A stretch of 64,000 nucleotides of DNA from Agrococcus casei LMG 22410 (GTDB lineage: Bacteria; Actinomycetota; Actinomycetes; Actinomycetales; Microbacteriaceae). Shown one piece after another: positions 25,113-34,057 of the stretch. The notes beneath the pieces are model-generated. The model did not search any database and was not told the origin of the DNA. It worked only from the letters and a program-made list of their open reading frames with translations. The DNA is taken from NCBI RefSeq assembly GCF_900163565.1, contig NZ_FUHU01000003.1, positions 62,001-126,000 of the forward strand, read 5' to 3'. The translations under genes were made by a program, and so were the position numbers. Every line of letters begins with the position of its first letter. Position 1 is the first letter of the stretch.

Positions 25113-25957
25113 TCGACCTCGTGAACCCGTTCGCGCTGCCGTTCATGGCGCGAGCGCTCGTGACACTGCTCGTGCTGGCGGTGGCGGCCGGAACCGTCGG
25201 CGTCATCGTCAACCTGCGCAGGCTCGAGTTCATGTCTGACGGCCTGACGCACGCGGTCTTTCCGGGGCTCGTCATCGGCTTCATCGCTGCAGGCAGCCCC
25301 GGGCTGCTGCCAGGTGCTCTCGTCGCAGCGCTCATCAGCGCAGTGCTGCTGTCGCTGCTGAGCCGCAGATCCGGCGATCAGAACGTCATCGCGATCGTGC
25401 TCACCTCCTTCTTCTCGCTCGGCATCGTGGTCGTCTCGACGATGGACGGATACTCGGGTCAGCTCACCGAGATGCTCTTCGGCCGCCTGCTCTCCGTCAC
25501 GGATGCCCAGGCCGTCATCACGGCAGTGCTCGTCGCGGCGGCCGTGCTGCTGGTGGCACTCACATGGCGCAAGCAGGTGTTCCGCGCGTTCGACCGCAGC
25601 GGTTCGGCAGCAGCCGGCATCCGCACGACGTGGCTCGACATCGCGGCCAACGGCGCTGTGGCCATGTTTGTCGTCGCAGCCGCCGCCGCGGTCGGCACGC
25701 TGCTGGTGCTCGCCGTGCTGATCGTGCCCGCCGCATCCGCTCGACTCCTGACGCGCACGATCGCGCCCGCGGTCGTCGTGGCAACTGTGATCGCGGCGCT
25801 CGGCAGCTGGCTCGGCCTCAGCCTCTCGTGGCACCTCTCGATTGAGCTCGACGTGCAGGCGGCACCCGGTGCCACCGTGGCCCTCACGCTCGTGGCGCTC
25901 TACGCGCTCGCGGTCGTGGCGAGCCTGCTGCTCTCGAAGATCAGGAGGGTGCGCTGA
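25109..25957 (+). CDS. znuB: Zinc/manganese ABC transporter permease, first copy
   Basis: A 282-residue, eight-helix-type membrane protein of the ABC-3 family with EFMSDGLTHAVFPGLVIG near the N-terminus and LLVLAVLIVPAASARLL late in the protein. These are the conserved metal-transport permease segments. It starts at GTG overlapping the ATPase stop (GTGA) and overlaps the second permease by one base. Two different permeases in one operon suggest a heterodimeric channel. Confidence 0.9.
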   Translation: MIDLVNPFALPFMARALVTLLVLAVAAGTVGVIVNLRRLEFMSDGLTHAVFPGLVIGFIAAGSPGLLPGALVAALISAVLLSLLSRRSGDQNVIAIVLTSFFSLGIVVVSTMDGYSGQLTEMLFGRLLSVTDAQAVITAVLVAAAVLLVALTWRKQVFRAFDRSGSAAAGIRTTWLDIAANGAVAMFVVAAAAAVGTLLVLAVLIVPAASARLLTRTIAPAVVVATVIAALGSWLGLSLSWHLSIELDVQAAPGATVALTLVALYALAVVASLLLSKIRRVR

Positions 25958-26757
25958 TGGACTACTTCACCCGCGCCCTCATCGAAGCCGTGCTCGCAGG
26001 CGGCCTCGCCGGCCTGGTCGGCGTCATCGTCGTCGTGCGCGACCGCGCCTTCTTCACGATGTCGCTGACTCACGCGACCTTCCCGGGTGCGGTCGCCGCC
26101 GTGCTGCTGGGGATCCCGCCGGTGCTGGGCGCTGCCGCGGCATCCCTGGGTCTGGTCGGCATCGCGAGCGGAATCGGGCGGATGCGCGCACAAGGCGCGT
26201 CTGTCGCCTCCGGCATCATGCTCACGACAGGGTTCGCCCTCGGCATGCTTCTGCAGTCGGTCTCGACGACGTCGGTCAATGTCGAGTCGTTCCTGACCGG
26301 ATCGATCCTCGCCACGAGCAACGGGCAGCTGGTGCTCACGGCGACCGTGCTCGCGGCAAGCGCTCTTGCGCTGCTGCTGTTCGGGCGGCGCGTGGTGTTC
26401 GAGAGCTTCGACGCGGCCGGCTACAGGGCTGCCGGGCAGAAGCCCATCGTCATCGAAATGGTCGTGCTGCTCATGATCTCGTCGACCGTCGTCACGCTGA
26501 TGCCCGTGGTCGGCTCGATTCTCGCGGTGGCGCTGATCGTGGCGCCGGCGGCTGCCGCGAAGCAGCTCACGCGAAGCACGACGGGCATGTTCTTCGTTGC
26601 GCCGATCATCGGCATCGCAGCCGGTGTCATCGGGCTTCTGGCGTCGCGTGCGCTCGAAGTGTCAGCCGGAGGCGCGATCACCCTGACGGCCGCACTGATC
26701 TACCTGCTGGCGCTTCTGCCGTGGCGCCGCTTTCGAAGTATGGTGAAGACATCGTGA
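25957..26757 (+). CDS. Zinc/manganese ABC transporter permease, second copy
   Basis: A 266-residue ABC-3 family permease paralogous to its upstream neighbour (FFTMSLTHATFPGAVAAVLLG; ILAVALIVAPAAAAKQLTR). It starts at ATG in TGATG with the first permease's stop and ends overlapping zur (GTGA), so znuA to zur form one five-gene operon. It probably forms the transmembrane pore together with the first permease. Confidence 0.9.
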   Translation: MDYFTRALIEAVLAGGLAGLVGVIVVVRDRAFFTMSLTHATFPGAVAAVLLGIPPVLGAAAASLGLVGIASGIGRMRAQGASVASGIMLTTGFALGMLLQSVSTTSVNVESFLTGSILATSNGQLVLTATVLAASALALLLFGRRVVFESFDAAGYRAAGQKPIVIEMVVLLMISSTVVTLMPVVGSILAVALIVAPAAAAKQLTRSTTGMFFVAPIIGIAAGVIGLLASRALEVSAGGAITLTAALIYLLALLPWRRFRSMVKTS

Positions 26758-27152
26758 CCGAACCACAGAGACGCAAGACCTGGCAGCGCGCTGCCGTGCA
26801 GGAGGCGCTCGAGGCGACAGAGGAATTCGTCTCGGCGCAGACCCTGCACGCCCGCATGCGCGACGACGGCTCGCCCATCGGCCTGACCACCGTCTACCGC
26901 GCGCTCGCGGCCCTCGCCGAGCACGGTGACGCCGACTCGCTGCAGTCTGAAGGCGAGCAGCTGTATCGCGCGTGCTCGCCGATGCACCACCATCACCTCA
27001 TCTGCCGTCGCTGCGGACTCACCGTCGAGATCGAGGCAAGCGTCGTCGAGTCGTGGGCGAAGGACGTCGCGACTGAGCACGGGTTCACCGAACCCTCCCA
27101 CGTGGTCGACGTGTTCGGACTCTGCACAGACTGCTCTCTCCACAGGCACTGA
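26754..27152 (+). CDS. zur: Fur-family regulator, Zur
   Basis: A 132-residue Fur-family repressor: winged-helix region with GLTTVYRALAALAEHG (about residues 44-59), metal site MHHHHLICRRCG and a second CTDC near the end, giving the structural zinc tetra-cysteine site. It closes the zinc uptake operon and overlaps the last permease by four bases, so it should bind zinc and repress through the box at 23255-23277. Zur is favoured over Fur or PerR by the operon context. Confidence 0.9.
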   Translation: MTEPQRRKTWQRAAVQEALEATEEFVSAQTLHARMRDDGSPIGLTTVYRALAALAEHGDADSLQSEGEQLYRACSPMHHHHLICRRCGLTVEIEASVVESWAKDVATEHGFTEPSHVVDVFGLCTDCSLHRH

Positions 27153-27196
27153 TCTCGACAGGCGCTTCACCAGGCAATGCGACTATCTTTGCTGGC

Positions 27197-28024
27197 ATGG
27201 ACTTACAGAAGCCGAAACGTCAGATCATGGGGCTGCACCCAGCCCTCTTCACCGGTGTCGTCATGCTCACGGTGGTGGCGATCCTCGCCATCGTGCTCGT
27301 GTTCACGGGCGACATCGCCGAGCAGGGCGCCCGCGTGTTCTGGACGGTGCTCGCCTTCGCCGTATTCACGGGGCTGCTGGCGCTTGACCTGTCGCTCAGC
27401 AGGACGAGCTCGAAGCCGCTGATCATCGGCATCATCGCGGGCAGCTACATGATCATCGTGCTGATGCTCACGATCTGGATGGAGGATCGGCGCAACGAGG
27501 ATTTCGGCGTCTCATTGGCGACCTTCGAGCTGATCTACATGGTGCCCGTGATCGTGGTGATCACGCGAGCCGCCTGGGCACTCGCGTGGGCCGTGATGGC
27601 GATGGGCGAGAAGATCCGCACGTCGGTCGGGCCCGTGTTCGGCGTCGTCACGGCGTCGCTCGTCGGTCTTGCGGGCGTGCTGCTCACCCTGCACTTTCCG
27701 CTCGGTCGACTGAGCGTCACCCTCAGCGACTGGTACTGGCGCTCGCTCGTGGCCGTCACGATCCTGGCGGCCCTCGCCTCGTGTGTGCTGATGCTGCTCT
27801 ACTGGAACCAGCGCAGCACCGATGCCAAGTCGCAGCCGCAGCCCGCGGTGCAGAACCCGCAGGTGCCGCCGATGCAGCAGTACCCGAACCCGCAGCACCC
27901 CCAGCAGCAGTACCCCAAGCAGGTGCCGAACCCCCAGATGCAGCAGCACCCGCCTCAGATGCCTCCGCAGCAGCAGTACCCACCGCAGCAGTATCCGCCG
28001 CAGCAGTTCCCGCCGCAGCAGTAG
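27197..28024 (+). CDS. Multi-helix membrane protein with Pro/Gln-rich tail
   Basis: A 275-residue protein with six predicted transmembrane helices in the first 210 residues. A cytoplasmic or external tail of about 60 residues follows, made of QQYPxPQ/QMPPQQQYPP-type repeats. No known family. A TATCTT -10-like element ends seven bases before the ATG and no ribosome site is seen, so it may be leaderless. The tail DNA (about 27835-28021) is a low-complexity run of CAG/CCG codons prone to slippage. Confidence 0.75.
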   Translation: MDLQKPKRQIMGLHPALFTGVVMLTVVAILAIVLVFTGDIAEQGARVFWTVLAFAVFTGLLALDLSLSRTSSKPLIIGIIAGSYMIIVLMLTIWMEDRRNEDFGVSLATFELIYMVPVIVVITRAAWALAWAVMAMGEKIRTSVGPVFGVVTASLVGLAGVLLTLHFPLGRLSVTLSDWYWRSLVAVTILAALASCVLMLLYWNQRSTDAKSQPQPAVQNPQVPPMQQYPNPQHPQQQYPKQVPNPQMQQHPPQMPPQQQYPPQQYPPQQFPPQQ

Positions 28025-28027
28025 GCG

Positions 28028-30010
28028 CTACTTCTCGGCTGGGTCGGGCGCTTCGGTGTCTCCCTTGTCGAGCGGCCCCTCGACCCGTTCGCCGACGGTC
28101 ATCGACGCTTCGCCGGAGGCCGCGCGGTCGAAGAGGTTCTTGCCGGGAGGCTGGATGCGCCCGGGCTCGAGCGTGCGGCGCACGTCCTCCGAGGTGACCC
28201 TGTCGCCGGGTCCGGTTCTCGCGTCGGTGTACCAGTCGGTGAGAGCGGGGTCGTCGCTGTCGAACCCAGCGCCGGCGCCCTCGTCCTCGGGCACCAGACT
28301 GGCACCGAACACGAAGTCGTCGCCGTGCTCGTCGATGCCCTTGCGAACGCCCTGCGCGATTGCGGCTTTCGCGTAGCGGGCTCGGATGATGAAGGGATCG
28401 GTGGCGAGATCCTTCGCCCACGAGATCATGACGCCGATCACCACGAAGGCGAATGGCAGGGCAGAGACCACCATGAGCTGTTGCAGCCCGCTCAGCGTCG
28501 CCTGACCGCCGGCGACGAGCAGTGCGATGGCGATTATCGCGAGCAGCAGACCCCACAAGATCGTCACCCACTTCGACGGCTCTGGCCTGCCGCTCTGCGA
28601 CATGGATGCCATGACGATAGAAGCCGAGTCGGCGGCGGTCACGAAGAACACGAGAATGGCGATGAGTGCGATCGCCGAGGTGATCAGCCCCAGGGGCAGT
28701 CGCTGCAGCAGCTGGAACAGCACCTCTTCGCTCGTGCCGCCAGACTGCAGGTCTTCGCCCTGCAGGGTCATCCAGATTGCAGTCGACCCGTAGACCACGA
28801 ACCAGCCGACCACGATCGCCGAGGGCACGAGCACGATCGTCGTGACGAACTCTCGCAGCGTGCGCCCGCGTGAGATCTTTGCGATGAACATGCCGACGAA
28901 CGGTGTCCACGACACCCACCAGGCCCAGTAGTAGGTCGTCCACGCGCCGAGGAAGTCTGTTGCAATCTGGCCGTCATTGGCGTTGAGCGACAGCATCGGG
29001 CCGAGCTGCTGCACGAACTGCACCAGCGAGGCGGGCATGAAGTTGAGAATGAACACCGTGGGACCGACGATGAAGATGAACACCGCGAGGGCACCGGTCA
29101 GCGTCATGTTGATGTTCGAGAGCACGCGGATGCCGCGCTTCACGCCGGAGACGGCGGAGGCGATGAAGCAGGCGGCGAGCACCGAGATCGCCCCGATCAG
29201 GAACATGTTGCCGAGGTCGCCGATGCCGGTGACGAACGTGAACCCGCTCTGGATCTGCATGGCGCCGATGCCGAGTGAGACGGCGGTGCCGAAGAGCGTG
29301 ACGATGATCGCGAAGAAGTCGATCAGCTTGCCCATGATGCGGTTCGAGGATCCCGGGAACACCGGCTCGAACAGCGCAGAGATCAGCGGTGCGCGACCGC
29401 GCCGGTACGCGCTGTATGCGATCGCACCGCCCACGAGAGCATAGAACGACCAAGCGATGGGCCCCCAGTGCAGAATCGTCTGCGCCAGTGCCGGAAGGGC
29501 GGCCTCCTGTGTGCCGCCCGCGATGCCTGTTGTCGACGGGGCCGGCTCAAGGAAGTATGTGAGCGGCTCGAGCGGCCCGTAGAAGAGGAGGCCGATGCCG
29601 AGTCCGGCCGCGAACAGCATCGAAATCCATGAGCGAGTCGAGAACTCAGGCTCTTCTTTGTCGGCGCCGAGGCGGATGCCGCCGGTGCGGGAGTACCCGA
29701 CCACCAGCATGAACAGGAAGATGGCAATGGCGAGGCCACCGAAGAGCCAGCCGAAGTTCGTCGTGACCCACGCCAGGGAGGCGCCTCCCACCTCGGACAG
29801 GTTCTCAGGCGCGACGAATGCCCAGACGATGACGGCAACGGTCACCACGACCGCCGCGATGAGCACCGCGAAGTTGGTCGGGAACTTCACACTGGTCTGC
29901 TCGACGCCAATGCCGGGGATCAAGCCGGGGTGTGGGGGATTCACCACCTCGCCTGCCTGCTTCAACGCGCGCTTCACTGGCTGATTGGGCTTGCTGCTCT
30001 GCTCGTCCAT
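28028..30010 (-). CDS. BCCT-family betaine/choline/carnitine transporter
   Basis: A 660-residue membrane transporter with about twelve helices and the BCCT signature region YYWAWWVSWTPFVGMFIAKI followed by SRGRTLREF. The glycine-rich segment GTAVSLGIGAMQIQSG also fits the family. It imports compatible solutes such as glycine betaine with sodium or protons. The N-terminus (about 50 residues) and acidic C-terminal extension (about 120 residues) are cytoplasmic; the latter often senses osmotic stress. ATG at 30010 is chosen over a longer reading to 30028. Confidence 0.9.
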   Translation of the reverse strand: MDEQSSKPNQPVKRALKQAGEVVNPPHPGLIPGIGVEQTSVKFPTNFAVLIAAVVVTVAVIVWAFVAPENLSEVGGASLAWVTTNFGWLFGGLAIAIFLFMLVVGYSRTGGIRLGADKEEPEFSTRSWISMLFAAGLGIGLLFYGPLEPLTYFLEPAPSTTGIAGGTQEAALPALAQTILHWGPIAWSFYALVGGAIAYSAYRRGRAPLISALFEPVFPGSSNRIMGKLIDFFAIIVTLFGTAVSLGIGAMQIQSGFTFVTGIGDLGNMFLIGAISVLAACFIASAVSGVKRGIRVLSNINMTLTGALAVFIFIVGPTVFILNFMPASLVQFVQQLGPMLSLNANDGQIATDFLGAWTTYYWAWWVSWTPFVGMFIAKISRGRTLREFVTTIVLVPSAIVVGWFVVYGSTAIWMTLQGEDLQSGGTSEEVLFQLLQRLPLGLITSAIALIAILVFFVTAADSASIVMASMSQSGRPEPSKWVTILWGLLLAIIAIALLVAGGQATLSGLQQLMVVSALPFAFVVIGVMISWAKDLATDPFIIRARYAKAAIAQGVRKGIDEHGDDFVFGASLVPEDEGAGAGFDSDDPALTDWYTDARTGPGDRVTSEDVRRTLEPGRIQPPGKNLFDRAASGEASMTVGERVEGPLDKGDTEAPDPAEK

Positions 30011-30154
30011 AGTGAATGAGAGTAGCAAGCGGCTGCTAGCAGATCAGTGGTTCCGCTCAGGATGGTTTTCCGGTAAAGTTGCTCGTTGTGACATCCGTCA
30101 CGGCGTGTTCACTCTGCCGGAAAGCAGAGCGAATTCGCAGGCAAGTGATCTTGG

Positions 30155-30172
30155 GTGAGCCTTCGGGCTCAC
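30155..30172 (+). promoter_or_regulatory. Stable hairpin in the rpmB leader
   Basis: GTGAGCC-TTCG-GGCTCAC forms a perfect 7-bp stem closed by a C(UUCG)G tetraloop, an unusually stable RNA fold. It ends 20 bases before the rpmB ATG and just ahead of the ribosome site GGAGGAG. It could be an autoregulatory protein-binding site or an mRNA-stabilising element. The rest of the gap 30011-30192 shows no clear promoter. Confidence 0.5.
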
Positions 30173-30192
30173 GGTAACCCTGGAGGAGAATC

Positions 30193-30429
30193 ATGGCAGC
30201 AGTGTGCCAGGTGACCGGAGCGATTCCGTCGTTCGGTCACAGCATCTCGCACTCGCACCGCCGGACGAAGCGCCGCTTCAACCCGAACGTGCAGAAGAAG
30301 ACGTACTTTGTGCCTTCGCTCGGACGCAGCATCAAGCTGAACGTCTCGGCAAAGGGCATCAAGGTGATCGATGCCCGTGGCATCGAGTCGGTCGTCTCCG
30401 AGCTCAAGTCGAAGGGAGTGAAGCTCTAA
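30193..30429 (+). CDS. rpmB: 50S ribosomal protein L28
   Basis: A 78-residue L28 ([19 protein letters not shown], then [11 protein letters not shown] and [11 protein letters not shown]). It has only one cysteine and lacks zinc-binding CxxC pairs, so it is the zinc-independent form. It is a structural protein of the large subunit. The ATG follows GGAGGAG. Its stop overlaps the ATG of rpmG by one base (TAATG), and the same arrangement joins rpmG to rpsN. Confidence 0.95.
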   Translation: MAAVCQVTGAIPSFGHSISHSHRRTKRRFNPNVQKKTYFVPSLGRSIKLNVSAKGIKVIDARGIESVVSELKSKGVKL

Positions 30430-30599
30430 TGGCAAAGAAGGGCCAGGACGTACGTCCTATCATCAAGCTTCGTTCGACCGCGGGCACCGGTTACACCTAC
30501 GTCACCCGCAAGAACCGTCGCAACAACCCCGATCGCCTTGTGCTGAAGAAGTACGACCCGGTCGTCCGCAAGCACGTTGAATTCCGAGAGGAGCGATAA
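30429..30599 (+). CDS. rpmG: 50S ribosomal protein L33, zinc-independent
   Basis: A 56-residue L33 ([20 protein letters not shown], then [10 protein letters not shown]). It contains no cysteine at all, the C-minus paralogue type that does not need zinc. It is translationally linked to both neighbours by TAATG junctions. In many actinobacteria this trio is induced by zinc shortage, although no Zur box is seen here. Confidence 0.95.
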   Translation: MAKKGQDVRPIIKLRSTAGTGYTYVTRKNRRNNPDRLVLKKYDPVVRKHVEFREER

Positions 30600-30904
30600 T
30601 GGCCAAGAAGAGCATGATCGCCAAGAACGAGCAGCGCAAGGTCATCGTCGCCCGCTACGCTGAGAAGCGCGCAACGCTGAAGAAGCAGCTCGTTGACCCG
30701 AACTCCACCGACGAGCAGCGTGAAGAGGCCCGTCTGGGTCTGCAGAAGCTGCCCCGCAACGCATCGCCCGTTCGTGTTCGCAAGCGCGACTCGATCGACG
30801 GACGCCCCCGCGGCCACGTCGGTGCATACGGCGTCTCGCGTGTTCGCTTCCGCATGATGGCGCACCGTGGCGAGCTGCCCGGCGTGACCAAGTCAAGCTG
30901 GTAA
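30599..30904 (+). CDS. rpsN: 30S ribosomal protein S14, zinc-independent long form
   Basis: A 101-residue S14 ([52 protein letters not shown]). The 101-residue cysteine-free form is the C-minus type; zinc-binding S14 is about 61 residues with two CxxC motifs. It completes the rpmB-rpmG-rpsN operon and is followed by a strong terminator. Confidence 0.95.
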   Translation: MAKKSMIAKNEQRKVIVARYAEKRATLKKQLVDPNSTDEQREEARLGLQKLPRNASPVRVRKRDSIDGRPRGHVGAYGVSRVRFRMMAHRGELPGVTKSSW

Positions 30905-30918
30905 GCACTCGCATCACA

Positions 30919-30953
30919 CAGAAAAGCCCCCGCACAGTGCGGGGGCTTTTCTG
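30919..30953. terminator. Strong bidirectional intrinsic terminator
   Basis: CAGAAAAGCCCCCGCA and its exact reverse complement flank a 3-base loop, giving a 16-bp stem with A-rich and T-rich outer ends on either strand. It lies between rpsN (forward) and the lipoprotein gene (reverse), so it can end transcription from both. Confidence 0.9.
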
Positions 30954-30962
30954 TTGGGGCTG

Positions 30963-31529
30963 TTACGGGGTGACCGTCTCGCCGCCGAATGCGCCGATGA
31001 CATCGGCGTCGGGAACACCCTTGAGGATGACGACCCAGTTGCCGCCGACCACGAGGCTGTCGCCCTGTGAGCCCTGGAGCAGGCCCTCGAGGAAGCCGGG
31101 GGCCTTGGCCTCTACGTCGTTGATCGAAGCGCTCGTGTCAGGCAGCACGACAGCGCTTGCGTAGCTGCCGGTCTCGTCGACGAGGCACGATCCCATCGTG
31201 GCGCCGTCGAGGCCGAGTGCCTCTGACTGCTCGCCCACGAGCGATGCGACATCCTGCGTCTGTGTGTCGACGCAGGGCTCGACGGCCGACTCGTACTGCG
31301 ACAGGAAGTCGTCAGCGTCGGTGAACGTGGTGGCGTCAGTCGCGGTGTCGTCGGTCGTCTCAGTCTCTTCGACCGGCTCGTCTGTTGTGGCCTCAGTCTC
31401 TTCGACCGTGGTGGTCTCGGGAGGCGTGGTCTCCTCGTCGGTGCCCGGCTGCATGACGCAGCCTGCGAGGACTGGAATAAGAAGTGCTGAGAGGGCAACC
31501 GCAGTTGCGCGCTGTGTGCGACGGCTCAT
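30963..31529 (-). CDS. Lipoprotein of unknown function
   Basis: A 188-residue protein with a basic N-terminus, a hydrophobic stretch and lipobox VLAGC (Cys about 24), followed by a threonine/glutamate-rich linker of about 50 residues (TTVEETEATTDEP). The globular C-terminal part has paired cysteines. The linker suggests it stands off the membrane through the cell wall. The ATG follows AAGGA by six bases. Family unknown. Confidence 0.8.
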   Translation of the reverse strand: MSRRTQRATAVALSALLIPVLAGCVMQPGTDEETTPPETTTVEETEATTDEPVEETETTDDTATDATTFTDADDFLSQYESAVEPCVDTQTQDVASLVGEQSEALGLDGATMGSCLVDETGSYASAVVLPDTSASINDVEAKAPGFLEGLLQGSQGDSLVVGGNWVVILKGVPDADVIGAFGGETVTP

Positions 31530-31722
31530 GGTGAATCCTTCGTTCGGTTGTCTCGTACGAATGCGATCGTGCCCCACGAAGCTGTGTGAGATCCGAACGC
31601 AACCTGAACGCCAACCTGGGTCAGGCGACCCGAAAAGCCCGAAAAACGGCCGAATTTCGCTGTTTTTGCGGCGTGTCACGGCCTGGTTCACGGTCACAAG
31701 GGTCGAAACGGCTAGCTTGGGC

Positions 31723-31741
31723 GTGGTCAAACCAAGACCAC
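31723..31741 (+). promoter_or_regulatory. Dyad in the hup upstream region
   Basis: GTGGTC-AAACCAA-GACCAC is a perfect 6-bp inverted repeat, overlapping a second pair CTTGG/CCAAG (31716-31720 and 31732-31736). It lies 25 bases before the HU start. It may be a leader hairpin or an operator. The rest of the gap 31530-31766 holds A-tract and T-tract runs around 31640-31670 but no clear promoter match. Confidence 0.4.
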
Positions 31742-31766
31742 AGTTGTCACGTTCAGGAGGAACACC

Positions 31767-32051
31767 ATGGCTGAGACCATTAACAAGACCACCCTCGTTG
31801 CAAACATTGCAGCAGCCACCGGCCAGAACCAGTCGACCGTTGCTTCGGTCATCGACGGTCTGTTCACCGAGATCTCGGGCGCTGTCGCAAAGGGCGACAA
31901 GGTCACGATCCCGGGCTTCCTCAGCGCAGAGCGCACCGAGACCGCAGCTCGCACGGGCCGCAACCCGCAGACCGGCGCAGAGATCAAGATCCCTGCTGGC
32001 CACCGCGTCAAGCTCACCGCTGGCTCGAAGCTGAAGGCTGCTGTCAAGTAG
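31767..32051 (+). CDS. hup: DNA-binding protein HU
   Basis: A 94-residue HU/IHF-family protein: NKTTLVANIAAATGQNQSTV, GDKVTIPGFLSAERTETAAR, then RNPQTGAEIKIPAGHRVK. It covers the full HU fold with the DNA-binding arm and without the lysine/alanine-rich tail seen in mycobacterial or streptomycete long forms. It bends and compacts chromosomal DNA. GGAGGAAC precedes the ATG and a terminator follows. Confidence 0.95.
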   Translation: MAETINKTTLVANIAAATGQNQSTVASVIDGLFTEISGAVAKGDKVTIPGFLSAERTETAARTGRNPQTGAEIKIPAGHRVKLTAGSKLKAAVK

Positions 32052-32070
32052 TCACGCTTTCACAGCATTG

Positions 32071-32096
32071 AAGGGGTCCGCTTCGGCGGGCCCCTT
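32071..32096 (+). terminator. Intrinsic terminator after hup
   Basis: AAGGGGTCCGC-TTCG-GCGGGCCCCTT is an 11-bp stem with one T-G wobble and a TTCG loop, followed by a short TCTCCT run. It lies 20 bases after the hup stop. Confidence 0.8.
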
Positions 32097-32122
32097 CTCC
32101 TGTGCGGCGGTAGGATTGTCGG

Positions 32123-34057
32123 GTGTCTAGAGTTCGTCTTCTCATCCCAGCAGCGGCACTGGCTGCCGGACTCGCGGCACTCCTCATCGGTCTCGAGCTG
32201 GGCGGAGGCGCGGCACCGATTCCAGCCGGAGACCCCGGTCCACTCGTGCGGTGGGGCTATCCGATCTCTCGATTCTTCCAAGACGCGGGCCTCGCAGTCG
32301 CGATCGGCGGCCTGGTGCTCGCGTGCTTCTCGCTGAAGCCCGGCTCTGACAGCTGGAACCGCGTCGCCGACATGGCCGCCGCGGGCTCCGGAGTGGCCAC
32401 GGTCGCAAGCGCATTCTGCGCATGGCTGTCGTTCCGCACCCTCGTCACCCAGGACCTCTCGGTCGAGACGCAGTTCACCGACGCATTCCTGATGTTCTTC
32501 ACGCAGATCGAGGCCGGGCAGGTCATGCTGCTGCTCGTCATCTCGCTCGCGCTGCTCACGACACTGCTGATCTCGGTTCGCGGCCACGTCGGCCTCGCCT
32601 TCGCGATCGTGCTCTTCGTCGTGCCTCTCGGCGCCATGTCGGCTGCCGGTCACGCGGGCGGCACCGAGTGGCACACGCTCGCGGTCACCGGCATGTTCAT
32701 CCACATCCTCTTCGCATGCGTGTGGGTCGGCGGCCTCGCGGTGCTGACGATGCTGCGCTTCACCGACAAGCCGGGGTTCACCGCGGTCATCGAGCGCTAT
32801 TCGACGCTCGCGCTGTTCTCGTTCTTCGCGGTCGCGTTCAGCGGCATCGTGTCGGCGCTCGTGCGCGCCGGCATCGACGGCCTGTTCACGACTTCCTACG
32901 GCTGGCTCGCAATCACGAAGGCCGCGCTGCTCGTGGTGCTCGGCCTGTTCGGCGTCTGGCAGCGCCGCCGCATGCTGCCGAGGGCCAAGGAGGGTCGTAC
33001 GCGCGGCTTCCTCGGCATCGAACTGATGGTCATGCTCGCGACATTCGGCGTATCAGGCGCCCTCGCGCGCACAGAGACCCCTGTGCCCGAGATTCCTGCA
33101 ACCGGCTTCGACGACCCTGCGCGCATCCTCACCGGCCGCGGCCTACCGCCCGACTTCGAACCCGTGCGGCTCGCGACCGAATGGCTCTTCGACCCGCTGT
33201 GGGCGATGGTGTCGGCTGCGATGCTTGTCTTCTACCTCTGGGGCGTGTGGCGCCTGCACCGACGCGGCGACAAGTGGCCCGTGCACCGCACGGTGCTGTG
33301 GGTGCTCGGCACGCTGGTCTTCTTCTGGCTGACTTCGGGCGCGCTGAACGTCTACCAGTTCTATTTCTTCTCGTGGCACATGCTGCAGCACATGATGCTC
33401 GGCATGCTCGTGCCGGTGCTGCTGGCGCCCGGTGCTCCGATCACCCTGGCGATGCGCACCATCCGCGTTCGAAAGGACGGCTCGCGAGGTTCTCGCGAAT
33501 GGCTGCTCGACACCGTGCACTCGAAGTACATGGCCGTCGTGTCGTCGCCCATCGTGGCGAGTGCGATCTTCGTGCTGTCGATGTGGATCTTCTACTACAC
33601 GCCGATGGTCGAGTGGGCGATGGTCAATCACCTCGGCCACATCTGGATGGTGCTGCACTTCACGGCCGCCGGCTACCTGTGGGTGTCGATGCTGCTCGGC
33701 GTCGACCCGCAGCCGAAGCCGACGCCGTTTGCGCTGCGCATTCTGCTGATGCTGATCACGATGGCGTTCCACGCGTTCTTCGGGCTGTCGATCATGGTCA
33801 ACCAGACGCTGATCGCCCCCGAGTACTTCGGCGCGCTCGGCAACGGTGTCGATGCCATCGCAGACCAGACCACGGGCGGCGGCATCGCTTGGTCGGTCGG
33901 CGAGATTCCCACACTCATCCTTGCTGTCGTGCTCGTCGTGCTGTGGGCGAAGTCCGACGATCGCGAAGCGAAGCGCTACGACCGCAAGGCGGCACGAGAC
34001 GGCGATGCCGACCTCAATGCCTACAATCAGATGCTTGAGAGGATGTCGAATCGATGA
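32123..34057 (+). CDS. CopD-CtaG fusion membrane protein
   Basis: A 644-residue protein with two membrane domains. The first (about residues 1-320) resembles copper-resistance CopD, with histidines in SAAGHAGGTEWH and FIHILFACVWVGGLAVL. The second (about 345-600) resembles the CtaG caa3-oxidase assembly family, with FFSWHMLQHMMLGMLVPVLL and VNHLGHIWMVLHF. It is expected to handle copper for cytochrome oxidase assembly. Fusion of the two is common in actinobacteria. It starts at GTG and overlaps the phosphatase gene by ATGA. Confidence 0.9.
   Translation: MSRVRLLIPAAALAAGLAALLIGLELGGGAAPIPAGDPGPLVRWGYPISRFFQDAGLAVAIGGLVLACFSLKPGSDSWNRVADMAAAGSGVATVASAFCAWLSFRTLVTQDLSVETQFTDAFLMFFTQIEAGQVMLLLVISLALLTTLLISVRGHVGLAFAIVLFVVPLGAMSAAGHAGGTEWHTLAVTGMFIHILFACVWVGGLAVLTMLRFTDKPGFTAVIERYSTLALFSFFAVAFSGIVSALVRAGIDGLFTTSYGWLAITKAALLVVLGLFGVWQRRRMLPRAKEGRTRGFLGIELMVMLATFGVSGALARTETPVPEIPATGFDDPARILTGRGLPPDFEPVRLATEWLFDPLWAMVSAAMLVFYLWGVWRLHRRGDKWPVHRTVLWVLGTLVFFWLTSGALNVYQFYFFSWHMLQHMMLGMLVPVLLAPGAPITLAMRTIRVRKDGSRGSREWLLDTVHSKYMAVVSSPIVASAIFVLSMWIFYYTPMVEWAMVNHLGHIWMVLHFTAAGYLWVSMLLGVDPQPKPTPFALRILLMLITMAFHAFFGLSIMVNQTLIAPEYFGALGNGVDAIADQTTGGGIAWSVGEIPTLILAVVLVVLWAKSDDREAKRYDRKAARDGDADLNAYNQMLERMSNR

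Noticed and set aside
30011-30192. Zur box upstream of rpmB
   Set aside because: No AAACG-N5-CGTTT-like dyad or close variant is present, despite the zinc-free protein set.
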